Positions 33,298 through 44,904 of a stretch of DNA of 64,000 nt are shown here, one piece after another. The notes under the pieces are model-generated. The model saw only the letters and a program-made list of their open reading frames with translations, was not told the origin of the DNA and ran no database searches. Source of the stretch: Limnephilus marmoratus (taxonomy: Eukaryota; Arthropoda; Insecta; Trichoptera; Limnephilidae); NCBI GenBank assembly GCA_917880885.1, contig OU862915.1, forward strand, positions 35,038,676-35,102,675. Reading direction: 5' to 3'. Numbering within the stretch: the stretch's first letter is position 1; each line of letters starts with the position of its first letter. Position numbers and translations under genes: made by a program.

Positions 33298-34238
33298 CTA
33301 TTGACAGGGAATAAATAAGAAATCGACATACGCTGTCAACATAGGAGGTGTCTTCTGTGAATTTACATTCCAAAACGTAAATCGCCAAACAATTACTTAA
33401 ATATTTTAATAAATTGGCAAATATGAGTTGAAATACTAACCTAAATATGCATTGGCAGTCCGCATTTACTTTTTGACACTAAAAAGGAGTTTTTGTAATA
33501 GCGAGTATTTCAACCACTTTTGTTCCTGAAAGATTGAACGTAATTAATGGATCGCGTCATAGATGAATTATTATCCATGGATCGCATTTACGACTTCTTT
33601 CAATTCTAATAGCTTCGATAGTTGAACTTTATTCAATAATAAGCCAGCAATTTTGCATAACGAATGAAATTATCCAAACGCAAGAAAATATTGACAGTTT
33701 ACCAAAACCTACCTGAAATTATGGAACCCACATCAAAATTTATCAATCGTCAGTATCTCGGAATATCTCTTCTTCAATTCTTAGGCGGTAAATTTCTTGC
33801 GTTTCTTCCGCGATCGTATGCAATCCGCGAGAACCGCGCACGCGCACTCGTATTTGAATTTCACATACCGTGGGGATCATCCAATAACTCCCCAAAGAAC
33901 CATTTGTTCGCGTAGGTTCAGGCGGGAATCGCTCGTTCAAATTAACTTCGATAATAATCTTCAAGATAAATTGTTATTTTTTATTCTTTATTATAAGTTG
34001 GTGTATATCTATAGTCATTTTGTGTTTAGATATCTGATTAGCATGATTAGACAATTAATTTTTTGAGTAATTTTATATTATATTGTACGGGTGGTGAAAT
34101 TACGGTACAGTACGTAAAAAAATGTAGATCCCACCATAAAAAGAAGTGCTTGAGCCGCACGCTAGCAAATATTGATTTAGTCAATATCGTATTGATAAAG
34201 GGTATATATCGATCGTTCGTGACGGACCTCCAGAAGCT
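33298..34238. mobile_element. TIR element, GGGGTCCTAGCA family, copy with altered interior
   Basis: The left part (GACAGGGAATAAATAAGAAA, GAAATACTAACCTAAATA, GGATCGCATTTACGAC) and right part (TCAATATCGTATTGATAAAG, GTGACGGACCTCC) match copy 1 at 14361-15040. About 300 bp around 33800-34120 has no match in copy 1 and is probably a later insertion or a longer version of the element. Confidence 0.6.
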
Positions 34239-34662
34239 TATTATTATTGTGTAGTTTTAATACATAAAGATGAGCCCCCTACAATGCAATTCTTGCAATA
34301 GTTTTCTACGTAACGAACACATTCTCTATTATTTTCAAATCACTGCCACCACCATAGGTATAAACTCTTTGAATATTCAAGTATTAACATCGTTGTTCAA
34401 AGAAGGCTACAACACTCCATTGTAGAGCTTTTTAATATGCGAAAGCTTTCACGTTAGGGGTGCCTTTTTGTGAGGGGGTTGTTTAACCCCCCCCCCCCCC
34501 CCCACTTGCCCTTTCTGTGAAAGGCCCGCTCAGAGAGTCGATAGTGGGACCTTTTGAATAAATTGCCGTTCATTCGAGTCAAGTATTTGCTTGACTTTTA
34601 GTGGGGATTTAAAGGTAAATAATTTAACTCTATGACTTATATTTTTGCGAGTTGTATAAACA
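34239..34662. other. Spacer with poly-C run
   Basis: A run of about 18 C's lies at 34486-34503. No gene was seen. Confidence 0.5.
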
Positions 34663-35769
34663 TTAGGGTGCATCGAAAAAAACTTTTTTCACGTATACCA
34701 AAAAAAATCGGGTCAAATTGAAAAACATTTAGTTCTCCGACAAGAGCACTACAATGTTTAATTTTATTTTTTTGTCAGAACCAAAAAAAATTCAAAATGT
34801 AGTTAAGTTTGACTAATAAGATTCTGTTAGATTTGTCGTTCCTAGTACCATTGCCACTAATTCACAAAAATAACCTTAGTTTATTTAAATTTTTCAATTT
34901 TAGGATAAGTGCGGGTGATCACAAGCTGTGACTGTGACTGGTAACAGTGGTAACCCACACCTAAACCTTGAATTAGAGTATATCTAATTTAGAGACCTAT
35001 TTCACACTCCAAAGTAAAAAAAATTTAACTGAAAAAATAATCACTTCATCCTTCATTAGAAAACCAAATTGAAAAATTCAAAATTTAACCCTCCACCCGT
35101 CGCGCCCTTTTTAATTCGAGGTTTCGTGCGGGGTCGCTTAGGACCCCAAAAATAAATATGATTAAATTGTTGTTATGACATACGTTTTATGTGTTATTTT
35201 AACTGATAAAAGTATGTGATAATGACTGCATTGAAGTAAAAATAAACATTAAAAATAAGATATTTATTTTCAATCCAAAAATCATACTTTTTTAATAGTA
35301 AAAAAATCTAACCAATTTCTGTCAAACTTATAACTATTTGAGATTTACACAGACTTATTTTTTTATTACAACAAAAAAATCAACAAAATACAATGAAAAA
35401 ACATATAAACTTGATTTTTCATGGTATTCTGTTGATTTTTTTGAGCCTCACGCCGAAACACAAGTCTATATCTCACATCGCACATGCGCAGGTTGAATAT
35501 TTGCGGCGCAAACGTTCAGTATAGGCCCTTTTAGGAAGCTACCTAAAGTAAGGAATCAGTTGGAACATTTAAAATTTACATACTTAGCATTTCCGTAAAA
35601 CCTTGGCTTTTAGAGAACGACGCGACGGGTCGAGGGTTAAGAAAATCGGGGCCCTTAAATGTTTTTAATGGCTTTTTTGTGAAATTATACGTAGGTCTAT
35701 AGAGACTATTTTTTAAAAACTTGAAATAATAAGTTTCCGTGAAAACTTTTTTCCATACCTCCACCCTAA
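34663..35769. mobile_element. 1.1-kb TIR element (TTAGGGTG ends, TAAACA duplication)
   Basis: It begins TTAGGGTG at 34663 and ends CACCCTAA at 35769. Inward similarity includes AAAAAACTTTTTTCACG on the left against an inverted GAAAAAAGTTTTCACG on the right. TAAACA occurs at 34657-34662 and 35770-35775 as a 6-bp target duplication. There is no transposase frame. A piggyBac-like MITE is nested in it (35089-35636). Confidence 0.82.
35089..35636. mobile_element. piggyBac-like MITE nested in a TIR element
   Basis: Both sides carry TTAA (35085-35088 and 35637-35640), the invariant piggyBac target. The inverted ends are CCCTCCACCCGTCGCG (35089 onward) and, inverted from 35636, CCCTCGACCCGTCGCG. This gives 15 of 16 matches and the CCC start typical of piggyBac. 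Subterminal GGGGTCGCTTAGGACCCC forms a small internal inverted repeat at about 35131-35148. It is 548 bp with no transposase. Confidence 0.9.
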
Positions 35770-36699
35770 TAAACACCATTTATCCAGGAAAATATTACGA
35801 CTTTAAATTTATTATTGAAGAAGATGTTAATACTAAATGAAACGTTAAACAAAATAAGACAAATAAAAAGGTATTTATTAGTATTACCCTCTTTCTCATT
35901 GATAAATTACTTACTTTAATAAAACTGAAATTAACATTCATGAACCATAGACTGTGAACGTGCATTTTGTGTGACCATCGTATTATAACAGATCATGCTA
36001 AGGTTTTCAAGAAATGAACCGAAAAGCATTTTATTGAAGATGATAATTCTAAACGAAAAAAAAAACAAAGACAAAGAAAAATAAAAAGATAACGATCGCA
36101 ACTGGGAACTCTTGTCTTACCGAAACACAGCGCCTTAACAAACTCGGTCAATGGGACCTATTCATTTTACATCATTTTTTGTCGACCTCATATTTCAAAT
36201 AAAGAATTAATAATAGATTTAATACTCAATTAACTTTTCCCATATTTTTAGCAGCTATTTTTATAAATAATCACAAAGTTCTAACTAATTTATTTGTAAC
36301 TTCAATGATATATTACATTGTTGTGTCTTTTTAATAACCCTCAAAAGTAATTAAAAAGTTGTTACAATAAAATCAAAAGTTAAGTACATATTTGTTTAAA
36401 TTCTGCATAACTATATTCACAAAACTGTATTGTCATTGCTGCCATCGTGATACGAATTTCGTTTGATCGTGACTGAGTTATGTTCCATAAAGAAATTTAT
36501 TATAATAATTGTTACCCTTTGTGCTATGCATAAAAAATCTTGTCTTAAAAACGTTAGTTTTACAATTAAAAATAATAATAAATTTATTTAACATTCATGG
36601 AACATTTTAGACTTCTTTTCATGCTTATCAGGATTTTTAACCCCAAAATTTCCGACCGCAATTTAAAATTAAAATAATCAACTTTGTAATTTTTTTCAA
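35770..36699. other. Unassigned AT-rich sequence
   Basis: No gene or family was recognised. The minus-strand open frame at 36584-36811 shows no motif. Confidence 0.45.
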
Positions 36700-37030
36700 A
36701 AAGCATTTTAACATTAAACGTCAAAAAGTGAGGTGAAAATATTTTCTCTATAATTATTTTTTGTGTGATTTTTTTCATTACCAGTAACTGAAGATAGAAA
36801 AAAAAACACAAGGTGTGCCATTTTTTAAAGTTTGCATTTAAAATTATTAAATTAATTATTAATTAACTAAATAATAACACGTTTATTTCTAATAATAAAA
36901 TTTGAAAGCTTATTTCATTACCTTTCAAAAACAGCTTTTAATTTTGGGATTCATTCAGCCATATTCCATTTGTTTGGATTTTAAAGTTTGGAAATATTCC
37001 GACATACTAACAGATTGTCGAGACCTTTGG
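36700..37030 (+). repeat. Diverged dispersed repeat (partner at 24000-24380)
   Basis: Same ordered blocks as described for the partner. This copy contains extra A/T-rich sequence around 36835-36895. Confidence 0.6.
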
Positions 37031-37377
37031 GATTAAGAAAGAGCATCCGTTATTACGAGAATAATATGGGCACCTTTATTATATCTTTTCTGGTTTTGGG
37101 AAAATGATTGATTAATTAAGTTCAATATATAATTTTGTCTTTAACAGATTTAACTAAGCGAGATTTGTTAAAAAGAGGCGTAAATGGATTAGGCAAGTGA
37201 ACTCCGCTGAACTGTAACAAGTTAGTTAGTTGGTAAATGACTCCAAGATAGGTAATTCCTCCAGCTAATTACACGCAAGGGCGCTGTTTGTTGTTCAACT
37301 ATTGCTTAATTACTGCGAATCTCTGTTCGGATATTCAAATTACAGTAACGCGGGAGCGTTATATAAGGGGGGATGAT
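37031..37377. other. Spacer, no feature seen
   Basis: A short GTTAGTTAGTTGG run lies at about 37220. Otherwise unremarkable. Confidence 0.4.
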
Positions 37378-37600
37378 TGTTGGTGGGAGATGCTCTCAAT
37401 TTCGCCCAGGTGAAAGATCACTTGAGACTGCTTGAAATTGATTTATCCATTTACAATTATTAGATCTGAATAGTTGGGTCCTGCCAAAACTATCTTTTTA
37501 TCGATATCCTTCCCTCTACCTCCCATCATACCTCATTTAGGCGTGCCCTAGACCCATTGGTATCGAGCAAGAAGCACTTTTATGCGATAGTAACACCATT
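37378..37600 (+). repeat. SINE2 body, diverged, headless
   Basis: TGGGAGATGCTCTCAATTTC, GCCCAGGTGAAAGATCAC, AGATCTGAATAGTTGGGTCC and CCTAGACCCATTGG follow SINE2 order. Confidence 0.7.
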
Positions 37601-37729
37601 ACAAATTTCGAGTAAAATTTGCCTCAAAGTACTAATAATTCAAAATTCCGAGGTACAATAATATTGTCAACCTAACTCGTGCTTTTCATTATATTGCATA
37701 TTAATTGAACCTAAAGAAAAATTGAACGT

Positions 37730-38020
37730 CACAAAATTTATAAAACTGGGAAGACATCGGTGGCTGAGTCATGTAGAGAGAATGACCGAGCATCAAGCAC
37801 CAAAGTCCCTTCTGAACTCAAGACCGACAGGGTGAAGGAGCCTGGGAAGACCATGATCAAGATGGAGCGGCAACGTCCTCAAATATATATATTTACCTTG
37901 GAAATTCTAAACTGGAGAGAGCTGGTACAAAACCGAGATAAGTAGAGGAAGACTCTTGAGGAGGCCAAGACCCACCAGAGGATGTAGAGCCAAGAGTGAT
38001 GATGAAAGAATAGTAGAAAT
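37730..38020 (+). pseudogene. LINE ORF2 C-terminal fragment (RTE-like)
   Basis: Across frames it reads LGRHRWLSHVERMTEHQAPK, SLLNSRPTG, RSLGRP and SRGRLLRRPRPTRGC. This is the W.GHV.RM...PK ... G.R..GRP..RW ... VEEAKT pattern that ends many insect LINE ORF2 proteins. Stops and a missing RT domain mark a dead 5'-truncated copy. Confidence 0.7.
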
Positions 38021-38126
38021 TTTTAATACAAGTAATATTTTCAACGACACTGTACTCTTCTCTTTGAGTATTTTGTTTTGTGTGAATTTCCTCAAGGCCT
38101 AATTTTCGTAGTTGTTATCTTAGCAC

Positions 38127-38330
38127 AGTTTGGGAGGCGGGTACGGGTACCGCCGCCCCAGCAACCGTTTATTGGATAACTGACACCTCGGTCAAAGATT
38201 ACCCCAAGAGGGAAACCTTTGGACCTTTCCAGCAGGACTCTCACCGAACATTGCCTTGCACCGCAGTGGGAGGGATGGATTATACTATTATCCTCAATCC
38301 GATTATGTTGAAAGAGATTATCTTATACGT
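38127..38330 (+). mobile_element. SINE1 copy, 3' half replaced by LINE sequence
   Basis: It starts TTTGGGAGGCGGGTACGGGT. The head, a shortened middle and a GCACCGCAGTGGGAGGGATG block are present. It then passes directly at TTATACGTCCC into a LINE 3' fragment. Confidence 0.78.
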
Positions 38331-38605
38331 CCCTAACAAGTATACTTGTCGGAGATCCCAAGCACTTTTTTATGCTTAGAAAGCGAGAACTTCTGCCTAT
38401 CAGAACGCGCTAATAAACAGAGCGACTCAACTTCTTGACCATACTACATTGACCGTTGACATTTTGAATGTCACTTACAAAAACAGTTCAGCAACCATCT
38501 TTTGACACATGTCACAAAATAGTAAAACCGCCCCATTGACTTTTTAATTTGTAATCTTCTTCATGATACATCGGTGAATAACAATTTTACTGAGAATGTG
38601 AAAAA
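38331..38605 (+). pseudogene. LINE-B-like 3' end, second copy
   Basis: It shares PNKYTCRRSQALFYA, a stop, then KARTSAYQNA with the copy at 52970-53290 (PNKYTHRRSHALFYAPKA). Non-coding similarity continues through TGTCACAAAATAGTAAAA and the GTAATCTT/CATGATA blocks to the A-rich end. Only the extreme C-terminus and 3' UTR survive. Confidence 0.75.
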
Positions 38606-38609
38606 TATA

Positions 38610-39027
38610 TATATTTTTTTTTTCAGTGAATACCGCACAAGAATCTCAACTGCTCCCGTCTGGAGCCAGTGAGACTATGGCATCCCCAATTGGGGTATGT
38701 TATGAGGCTGAAGGAAGTGGGAGAGGAAGGAGGTGGGGAAGAGGAAGGTTGGGAAGTACCTGGCTATTCAGATCTGGTCACAAAACACGGCTAAAGCCAT
38801 TTTCAAGCAACGTTCAATTCTGAATGGTGGTCTTACACCAGGGCGATACTGATAGTATCTTCCACTCTGGAACATGCCGCAAATATACTACTATATATTA
38901 TTTTAAATGAATTAATTGTGAAATAACACAAATTAACCAAATAAAATTTATTTGCGCATGCCGGGTTCGAACCCGCGACCTCCGGATTGTGAGTCAAGAG
39001 TCTTACCCACTGGACTACGGAGGTCGT
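38610..39027 (-). mobile_element. SINE2, best full-length copy (tRNA-derived)
   Basis: On the minus strand a tRNA-like head (39027-38953) carries an A-box-like TAGTCCAGTGGGTAAG and a strong B box GGGTTCGAACCC. It is followed by an A/T-rich linker, the SINE2 body (38880-38640) and a poly-A tail (poly-T at 38609-38625). The 5' acceptor GACCTCC has no pairing 3' partner, so it is not a working tRNA. RNA polymerase III promoters inside the head would drive transcription. Mobilisation would need a LINE in trans, by analogy with other SINEs. The open frame at 39030-38833 merely translates the repeat. Confidence 0.88.
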
Positions 39028-39200
39028 CAACTACTAACCATTCATTTCCTTAAAAAGACCCTCCACACACCATCACTAAATGCGATAAGAACTCGGTCTT
39101 GGCACACATTCTTGCCTCATTCACATTCATACATCGTCTGGCATCGTCATTTCCAAAATAAATTAATAAATTATATATGTACGTCCATCACTCCTGGAAA

Positions 39201-39368
39201 TACTTACCCCCAGATTTCTACCCAGCCCTTGAATCTTTTTTCTTCTCAGAACTTCAAATCATTCCATCCTTTAAAATACACTTAACACAGCATCCCAAAA
39301 GATGACTTAAGCCACGAGGGGAATTATTTTCCTGTGAGGGCTTCCTGTGTGGAGCTAACATAAAAAAA
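39201..39368 (+). repeat. SINE1 3' half
   Basis: The CCCCCAGATTTCTACCCAGC, ACACAGCATCCCAAAAGATG, GGAATTATTTTCCTGTGAGG and GTGTGGAGCTAACATAAAA blocks match the SINE1 end. Confidence 0.75.
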
Positions 39369-39799
39369 GTGTTCATTCATAAATCTTATAACACCGTGTA
39401 TCCATACTGATTGATTTTTATAACCATTGCGTTGCAAGCATGAAAATATCTTTTTGAGGAGTACACATTATTAAGTTGAATAAAAAACAATGTTGTTTAG
39501 AAAAGAAGTGGGGACACCCTTGCTAACATAATACGTAGGTATCAAACGTAATGCGGTGAGCACTAGTACAATTATTTCCGTCTCATTTGCTCCGCCACTC
39601 TTGTTGACTCTGCTGATGTCTAACAAATGCGGATTATCCAGCAAAGGCAAATAGAACGTGAAAAGTAAGAGATGGGTTGTTTCGTTCCAAAGATATTCAA
39701 ATACAAAATATACTTCATCTTATATTTCAATATCTTTGTTTCGTCCAAACATATTTTTCTTAGAAAAAGCAGAATAATATCCCTTCAGTCATTATTTCC
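39369..39799. other. Unassigned spacer
   Basis: No feature was recognised between the SINE1 tail and the minisatellite. Confidence 0.4.
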
Positions 39800-40030
39800 G
39801 GTGACCCAGATTTTGATCCCCCGACATTTGACCTCCCCGACCGTTGATCCCCCGATATTTGATCCTCCGACAGTAAATCCCCCGACAGTTGACCCCTCAG
39901 ATAGTTAATCCCTTGGACATTTGATTCCTCGAATACTTGATCCCTCGGACCCCTGATTACCGGACACTTTGATCCCTTGGACACTACATCAACAGGACAC
40001 TTGATCCCACGGACACTTGATTCGTCTGAA
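39800..40030. repeat. Degenerate minisatellite, unit about 15-18 bp
   Basis: Variants of TTGATCCCCCGACA and TTGATCCCTCGGACAC are repeated about 14 times with heavy divergence. Open frames on both strands here (39672-39908, 40062-39760) are by-products. A weaker related patch occurs near 50545-50570. Confidence 0.85.
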
Positions 40031-41774
40031 ACATGAACCCCAAATGAATATTTCTGTTGCACTTCTTAAAAAATTAAATTATTAGCCCCTGAGCGGAGGT
40101 AATTTACAAAAGATGTCTATGAATGTTGATTTCCACAAAATCAAATTTAAGTATTGATTAAAAATAGGAGATATTACAAGAAGAAAAAAGGTGCCATAAT
40201 TATGGCATTAATGTTAAATCAACATTAAGGTATCTTTTAATTTATTTCCTGGAGAAAGTTTCTAAGAGTAATCTCGCCGGAATTCCCTTGATCTGACTCT
40301 AGTTCTGTACTCTGATTGCTTGAAGCAAGAAATGCAGTGAAGGGTAATTCATTGCGAAATGAGCTAATAATTACGAGTTAATATTTCCTGAAGGATTTCA
40401 GGAAGCTTTTGAGAAAATTATTCTACGACTTATTTTTATATGCACATTTGATTCTGGCTCAGACCTGTGAGACATCACGGGATGGTCATAGAGGCGCTAT
40501 TACGCACTAATGTCTAGTTGAAACGTGTTACACTATAATCACGCGTTTAGTAGCGCGCTAAGTACCGGATTCGATGGTTTCCGGTCGTTCAGCATTGGAG
40601 CGTTGGAGCCTAATTTTGACTAATTCTAGATAAAAAAAACTGGAACCATTTTTTTCGTTTCGTGTCTCATCTAAATACGAAACTCAATGGGGATAGCATG
40701 AATTTCGTACAAATCAATTCTAATTTTGAAAATGGCAATTAAAATATTTTTCTGTTAAAAATATTATTTTTTTGGCAGGTACTGTCGCTTTTCGGCATTC
40801 TGCTAACAAAAAAATTGAAATTAAAGCTTATACTCAAAGTAATTTAGAGCTTATTTGCAAAATTTCGTCAAGCAGGAGTCGTCTAAAATTTATATGTTAA
40901 TAATATCCTTAAAACATTTTTTCAATTTCCTGGAAAATGTACCTGTCCGACAAATTTTAAATGAATAATATTCAGGGGTAATTGGTTCCATACTGGTAAA
41001 TAAATTCCATTGCTAATTTTAACAAAGGTCAAAAGGTATAGAAATAATTTTCACAACATGTCTTTTTTTCAAAACGATAATTATTTTTTAGATAATAGTG
41101 AATATGAAAACGATAACAAAATAATTTGAAAACTCGACATAAAACCGTCACCCATCATCAATAATTTTCCTAGAATAATACTACTGAAGTAGTACAAATA
41201 GTATTCGAAAGATTTGTGCTGTTGTCAATGGTAAGGCAAAAACAAGGTTGGCCACAACGTAAATAAAAATCTTGCGGAAGGTTTTTAATGAGATAACCCA
41301 GTCAATATCCTACTAAAGTACCGGTACGGAATTTCAGTAACGATTTGTATTAATTTATTATTTGTAATTAATTTATCTGTATTAATTTATAAAGTAACTA
41401 CCCGGCATGCGTTGCTATACCAAATAACCACATATCACACATTTGATTTGTTTTTTGATTTCATTTTAATAGATTTCATTACATTATTAATAATATTTTA
41501 TTATTTTCAAGATTTTTATTTTTATTTATTTATGAATTGATTGATTGATTTGATTTTATTTGAAATTTGATTTGATTTGAATTGATTGTATTTTGTATTA
41601 GAGTTTTAATATTAAAATATTGGTTTTAATTTGAATGCCGACTTACATTATAAATTTATTTTTTAATTAAATATTTAATTTTTGTAAATTTCTATTATTT
41701 ATTTTGTAATAAATTGTGTGGGTTGAATTAGAGATTCGATTTAATTATTTTTATGGAATTTAATTTAATAAAAA
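40031..41774. other. Unassigned AT-rich sequence
   Basis: It contains a TTGATT-type simple repeat (41525-41590) and an inverted pair of short tracts. No gene was seen in 1.7 kb. Confidence 0.45.
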
Positions 41775-41820
41775 CCCTAAGTGATTCGCTAAGTTTGGTA
41801 ACTTAGCGGATCGCTTAGGG
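41775..41820. repeat. 19-bp snap-back inverted repeat at a SINE1 break point
   Basis: 41775-41793 and 41802-41820 are inverted copies (17 of 19 match) around an 8-nt loop. Both arms are the same SINE1 segment (the GTGGTTCGCTA block), one in each orientation. Confidence 0.88.
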
Positions 41821-41902
41821 TGACCCATGGCAGAGGTGTTGGTTATCCAATAAATGGATCCCGGGCGGCGTTACGCATACCCGCCTCCCAAATTGATATA
41901 AA
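41794..41902 (-). mobile_element. SINE1 head, truncated
   Basis: On the minus strand it is the SINE1 head from TTTGGGAGGCGGG to the GGTCACCCTAAG block. It ends in the snap-back palindrome rather than the normal continuation. Confidence 0.8.
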
Positions 41903-43199
41903 TCAATTAACCAGTTTCACTTCATGATTACTGTTCCATAAATTTTTTATGTACTTACCTTTCGTTATATCAGATGTGATTAATATATATCGTATATTAA
42001 TATAAACACATATTACGTATCTGCAATTCTTCCTTCAAAAGCATTCCATCACGTATCTAGTATCTTACCGATCTTCGGGTCGCGGCGTCTGTGTGATTTA
42101 AAGTGATGACTTTAAGATTGATGGTCTCCTTGGTGACGGAGAGACGAGGACAGATGGCGCGTATTGTTATCTCCGACGGAGGACAAATGGAGAAGATGAT
42201 ACGACCATGTCCATTAAGGAGTAATGTGAGGGCGATACGTCGTGGATTCTATTTGTAACGAACTACTGAACTAGTGGAGCGGAGTCAGGGATGATGGAAA
42301 ATGACACTGGGAAGAGAAAATTCTTCTTCCTTCGACGATTATTAACTTAAGAGGGTATTACCAGAGAAAACCAGAATTATGTCATTTTTAACAGATTTTA
42401 GACGTATTGACTCTTCCACAAAAAATATAAATGGATTTCGACAGATTGTTCTTTTATCTAGGATTCGCATGTTTCAAATTTTGAGAAAAAATGTTTATTT
42501 CATTATTTATATACTAAATTATTATTATACTAAAATTAGTATAATAAGGTTATACCAAAGGTCGTTAGCAGATTTGTTAAATTTTCAAAAAAGATTTCGT
42601 ATTATACCACACCGATTTCAAATCATATAATCATGCAGTAAAATAAATCAATATATTATCTGGGTATCGCATGTTTTAGAATTTTAATTTTAGTTTAAAT
42701 AAAAACATTAAAAAATATGTACGTACACGTATTTCTTGGCAAAAATTGGTCCGTTTGTGTATTTATTTGCGCACTTACAAACTAATATATTTCAGATTTT
42801 TTAACATTCTTATTTAGACATTATTGAAAAATGATAAATACTTATAATCAAAAAATAATTACAGAAAGTACATTATTTTAATAGTTTTATCATCACGCCT
42901 TTCAGCATTTTTGGATGTAAGAATAAATTAAAGCAAATTTGGAATGAAATAAAATCCATATTGAATTATAAATTTAAAAAGCTGGTACGGAGAATAATTA
43001 ATCTTTCTCATTGTAACCGCCCTGCACGATCGTAAGAAAAACTTTCGACGAAATGTGGATTTTCGGCCGCTGGCTGGTTAAACGCTCTTACATAAGCAGG
43101 TTTTATGTAAAGTAGGTGACATGGTAAAATAAATTGGTAAGTAAGTGTGTCTATGGATTGCTTCGTCCTAAGGAGTTTTTTTTAATTATTTTTTTTATT
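41903..43199. other. Unassigned sequence with a GC-richer patch
   Basis: 42060-42300 is less A/T-rich than its surroundings (GGTCGCGGCGTCTG, GACGGAGAGACGAGG) but has no long open frame. The rest is A/T-rich without motifs. Confidence 0.4.
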
Positions 43200-43500
43200 A
43201 CTTGTATATAAGATTAATGTTATTCTATTACAATACACGAGTTATATTTTACATGACTTTAAATAAATCAATGAAATATTTTATCAATAATTTGTTCAAG
43301 AGTTCTTCCATAAAATTACTCATGATAAGGCCAATGTTAAAAAAGGGACCTAGAGATATCATTTTTGGCAGTACTATACTCTTGTCGTGCTGTGCTGAGC
43401 CAGAACTTCCGATCTGCCATGTGAATACCGAGCAAGCCGTGGTGTCTACCCTGGTCGGAATGAACAAATTATAACATTCTACGTCAATAAAATAGTTTAT
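43200..43500 (-). pseudogene. LINE-B-like ORF2 C-terminus, decayed
   Basis: The minus-strand frame contains VECYNLFIPTRVD, SAQHDKSIVLPKMI and LLNKLLIKYFIDLF. These are in the same order as ECYGLYVPENF ... AQHSMTRGMVLLNEI in the LINE copy at 31810-32199. Diverged and 5'-truncated. Confidence 0.6.
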
Positions 43501-43639
43501 TATTTTAAAATCTCTTATTTTAAGGGTCCTATTCCTAGACTGGAGACTTTTGTAGCGCGTTTCAGAGTGAAAATCCATGTGACTCGTAAATCGCGGGTTA
43601 CAAAAAAAAACATTAATTGTAAAACATTAAAGAAGGTTT

Positions 43640-43905
43640 TTTCATGGACTGTTTATCAGAAGGAGCCAAATTCAAGCTGTATGGAGGATGGGGGATGATT
43701 TCCGTAATACGTCCACCCACACGAAGAACAGGGTTGGAGCGCAACAATTCGATGATGGTGAAGATCTTCAAAATGCTATTCAAAATGACAGATTGGCTTC
43801 AGTCCCAGGCGGCCATCTTTTATGCCAAAGAAAATTGTAAATTGGTGAAACGCTGTGAAGAGTACTTTAAATTAAATGGTGACTATCTTGAAAAATAGTG
43901 GAAAG
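43640..43905 (+). pseudogene. mariner-like transposase C-terminal remnant
   Basis: The plus-strand frame ends KMTDWLQSQAAIFYAKENCK and then LVKRCEEYFKLNGDYLEK with a stop. The pattern W(L)xSQAA.FY..G..KLV.RYDKCLN..GDYVEK is the C-terminus of mariner/SETMAR-type transposases. Upstream sequence does not preserve the catalytic domain, and the Y-D-K-C block is altered to CEEY. It is therefore a dead remnant. Confidence 0.6.
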
Positions 43906-44528
43906 CTGTAATTTTATGAGGCTCCTGATAACACATTTGCATTTATGCGAGTTTTTATTAGTTTTCCGAATAGTCCTCGTAATAAACCTTTATTTAAACT
44001 AACTCAAGCAGGTATCTGATTGATCTTTGTACCGCCGCCGGCAGGTAGTGCACTAATGATAAACTAAATCAAGCCTTCACGTCTTGTGTGACAATTCTCA
44101 GTACAATCGCAGGACCATCGTATTCATGAGGCTGTAATATGCAAATGATTTAATCATTGTCTCCGGCAAATAACTCGATTGAATTTCTAATTCAATTTGC
44201 CGGACCATTTCAATCTGATCTGTCTCAGTAGATAGTGCTTTATTATAATATTATGTACGGAAGGGATTTGAATGCAGATTGCAAACCATTTTCTTGTTAT
44301 CATGACTGTTATTCATTTTTCGAAGTGGCTGTAAAAAAATAGGACTTGAGAGAAGAAGTGGTTGTGCTGTTTTTCAAATAAAGCACCCTTTGAGAAATTA
44401 AATCCATCGTTTTTTCATTGTTATGTTTTTAAAGTTACAAGTTACGACACATAACAAATTCCACACTCAACGCACAAAGGTATACTAGTACTTTATGTTT
44501 TCTATGCCAGTTTAGTAAGAGAAGTGGT
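43906..44528. other. Unassigned spacer
   Basis: No feature was recognised between the mariner remnant and the hAT composite. Confidence 0.4.
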
Positions 44529-44904
44529 CAGTGGCGGCGTAAGGGGGGGGCGGAGGGGGCGGTCCGCCCCGGGTGCCAAGCACCAAGGGGTGACAACGAC
44601 AACCCACTCGTGCAGACAAAGAATGCGCACAAAATCTCCTGCTGTAAAGATATTTCAATAAATAACTACGTACTCTTGTATATAGCTACTTACATTATCA
44701 TATTTTGAAATGCGTCGCAACTATATATATATTTTTTAAATATAATTTCTAATTCCCTTTCTAAAACTGAAAAATCATTTTGAGAAGCTTGTATCAACAC
44801 TCGAAGAGATGTGTGATCCCAACACCGGCAAAGCAGGCGTTGAAAGAAGAAATTAGCGAAACTGAATCGAAAATCTGGAGACAGAAAAATCAGAAAAAGT
44901 TATC

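Noticed and set aside
38833..39030. 65-codon frame with QWVRLLTHNPEVAGSNPA
   Set aside because: This phrase is the translation of a tRNA-derived SINE head, often misannotated as protein.
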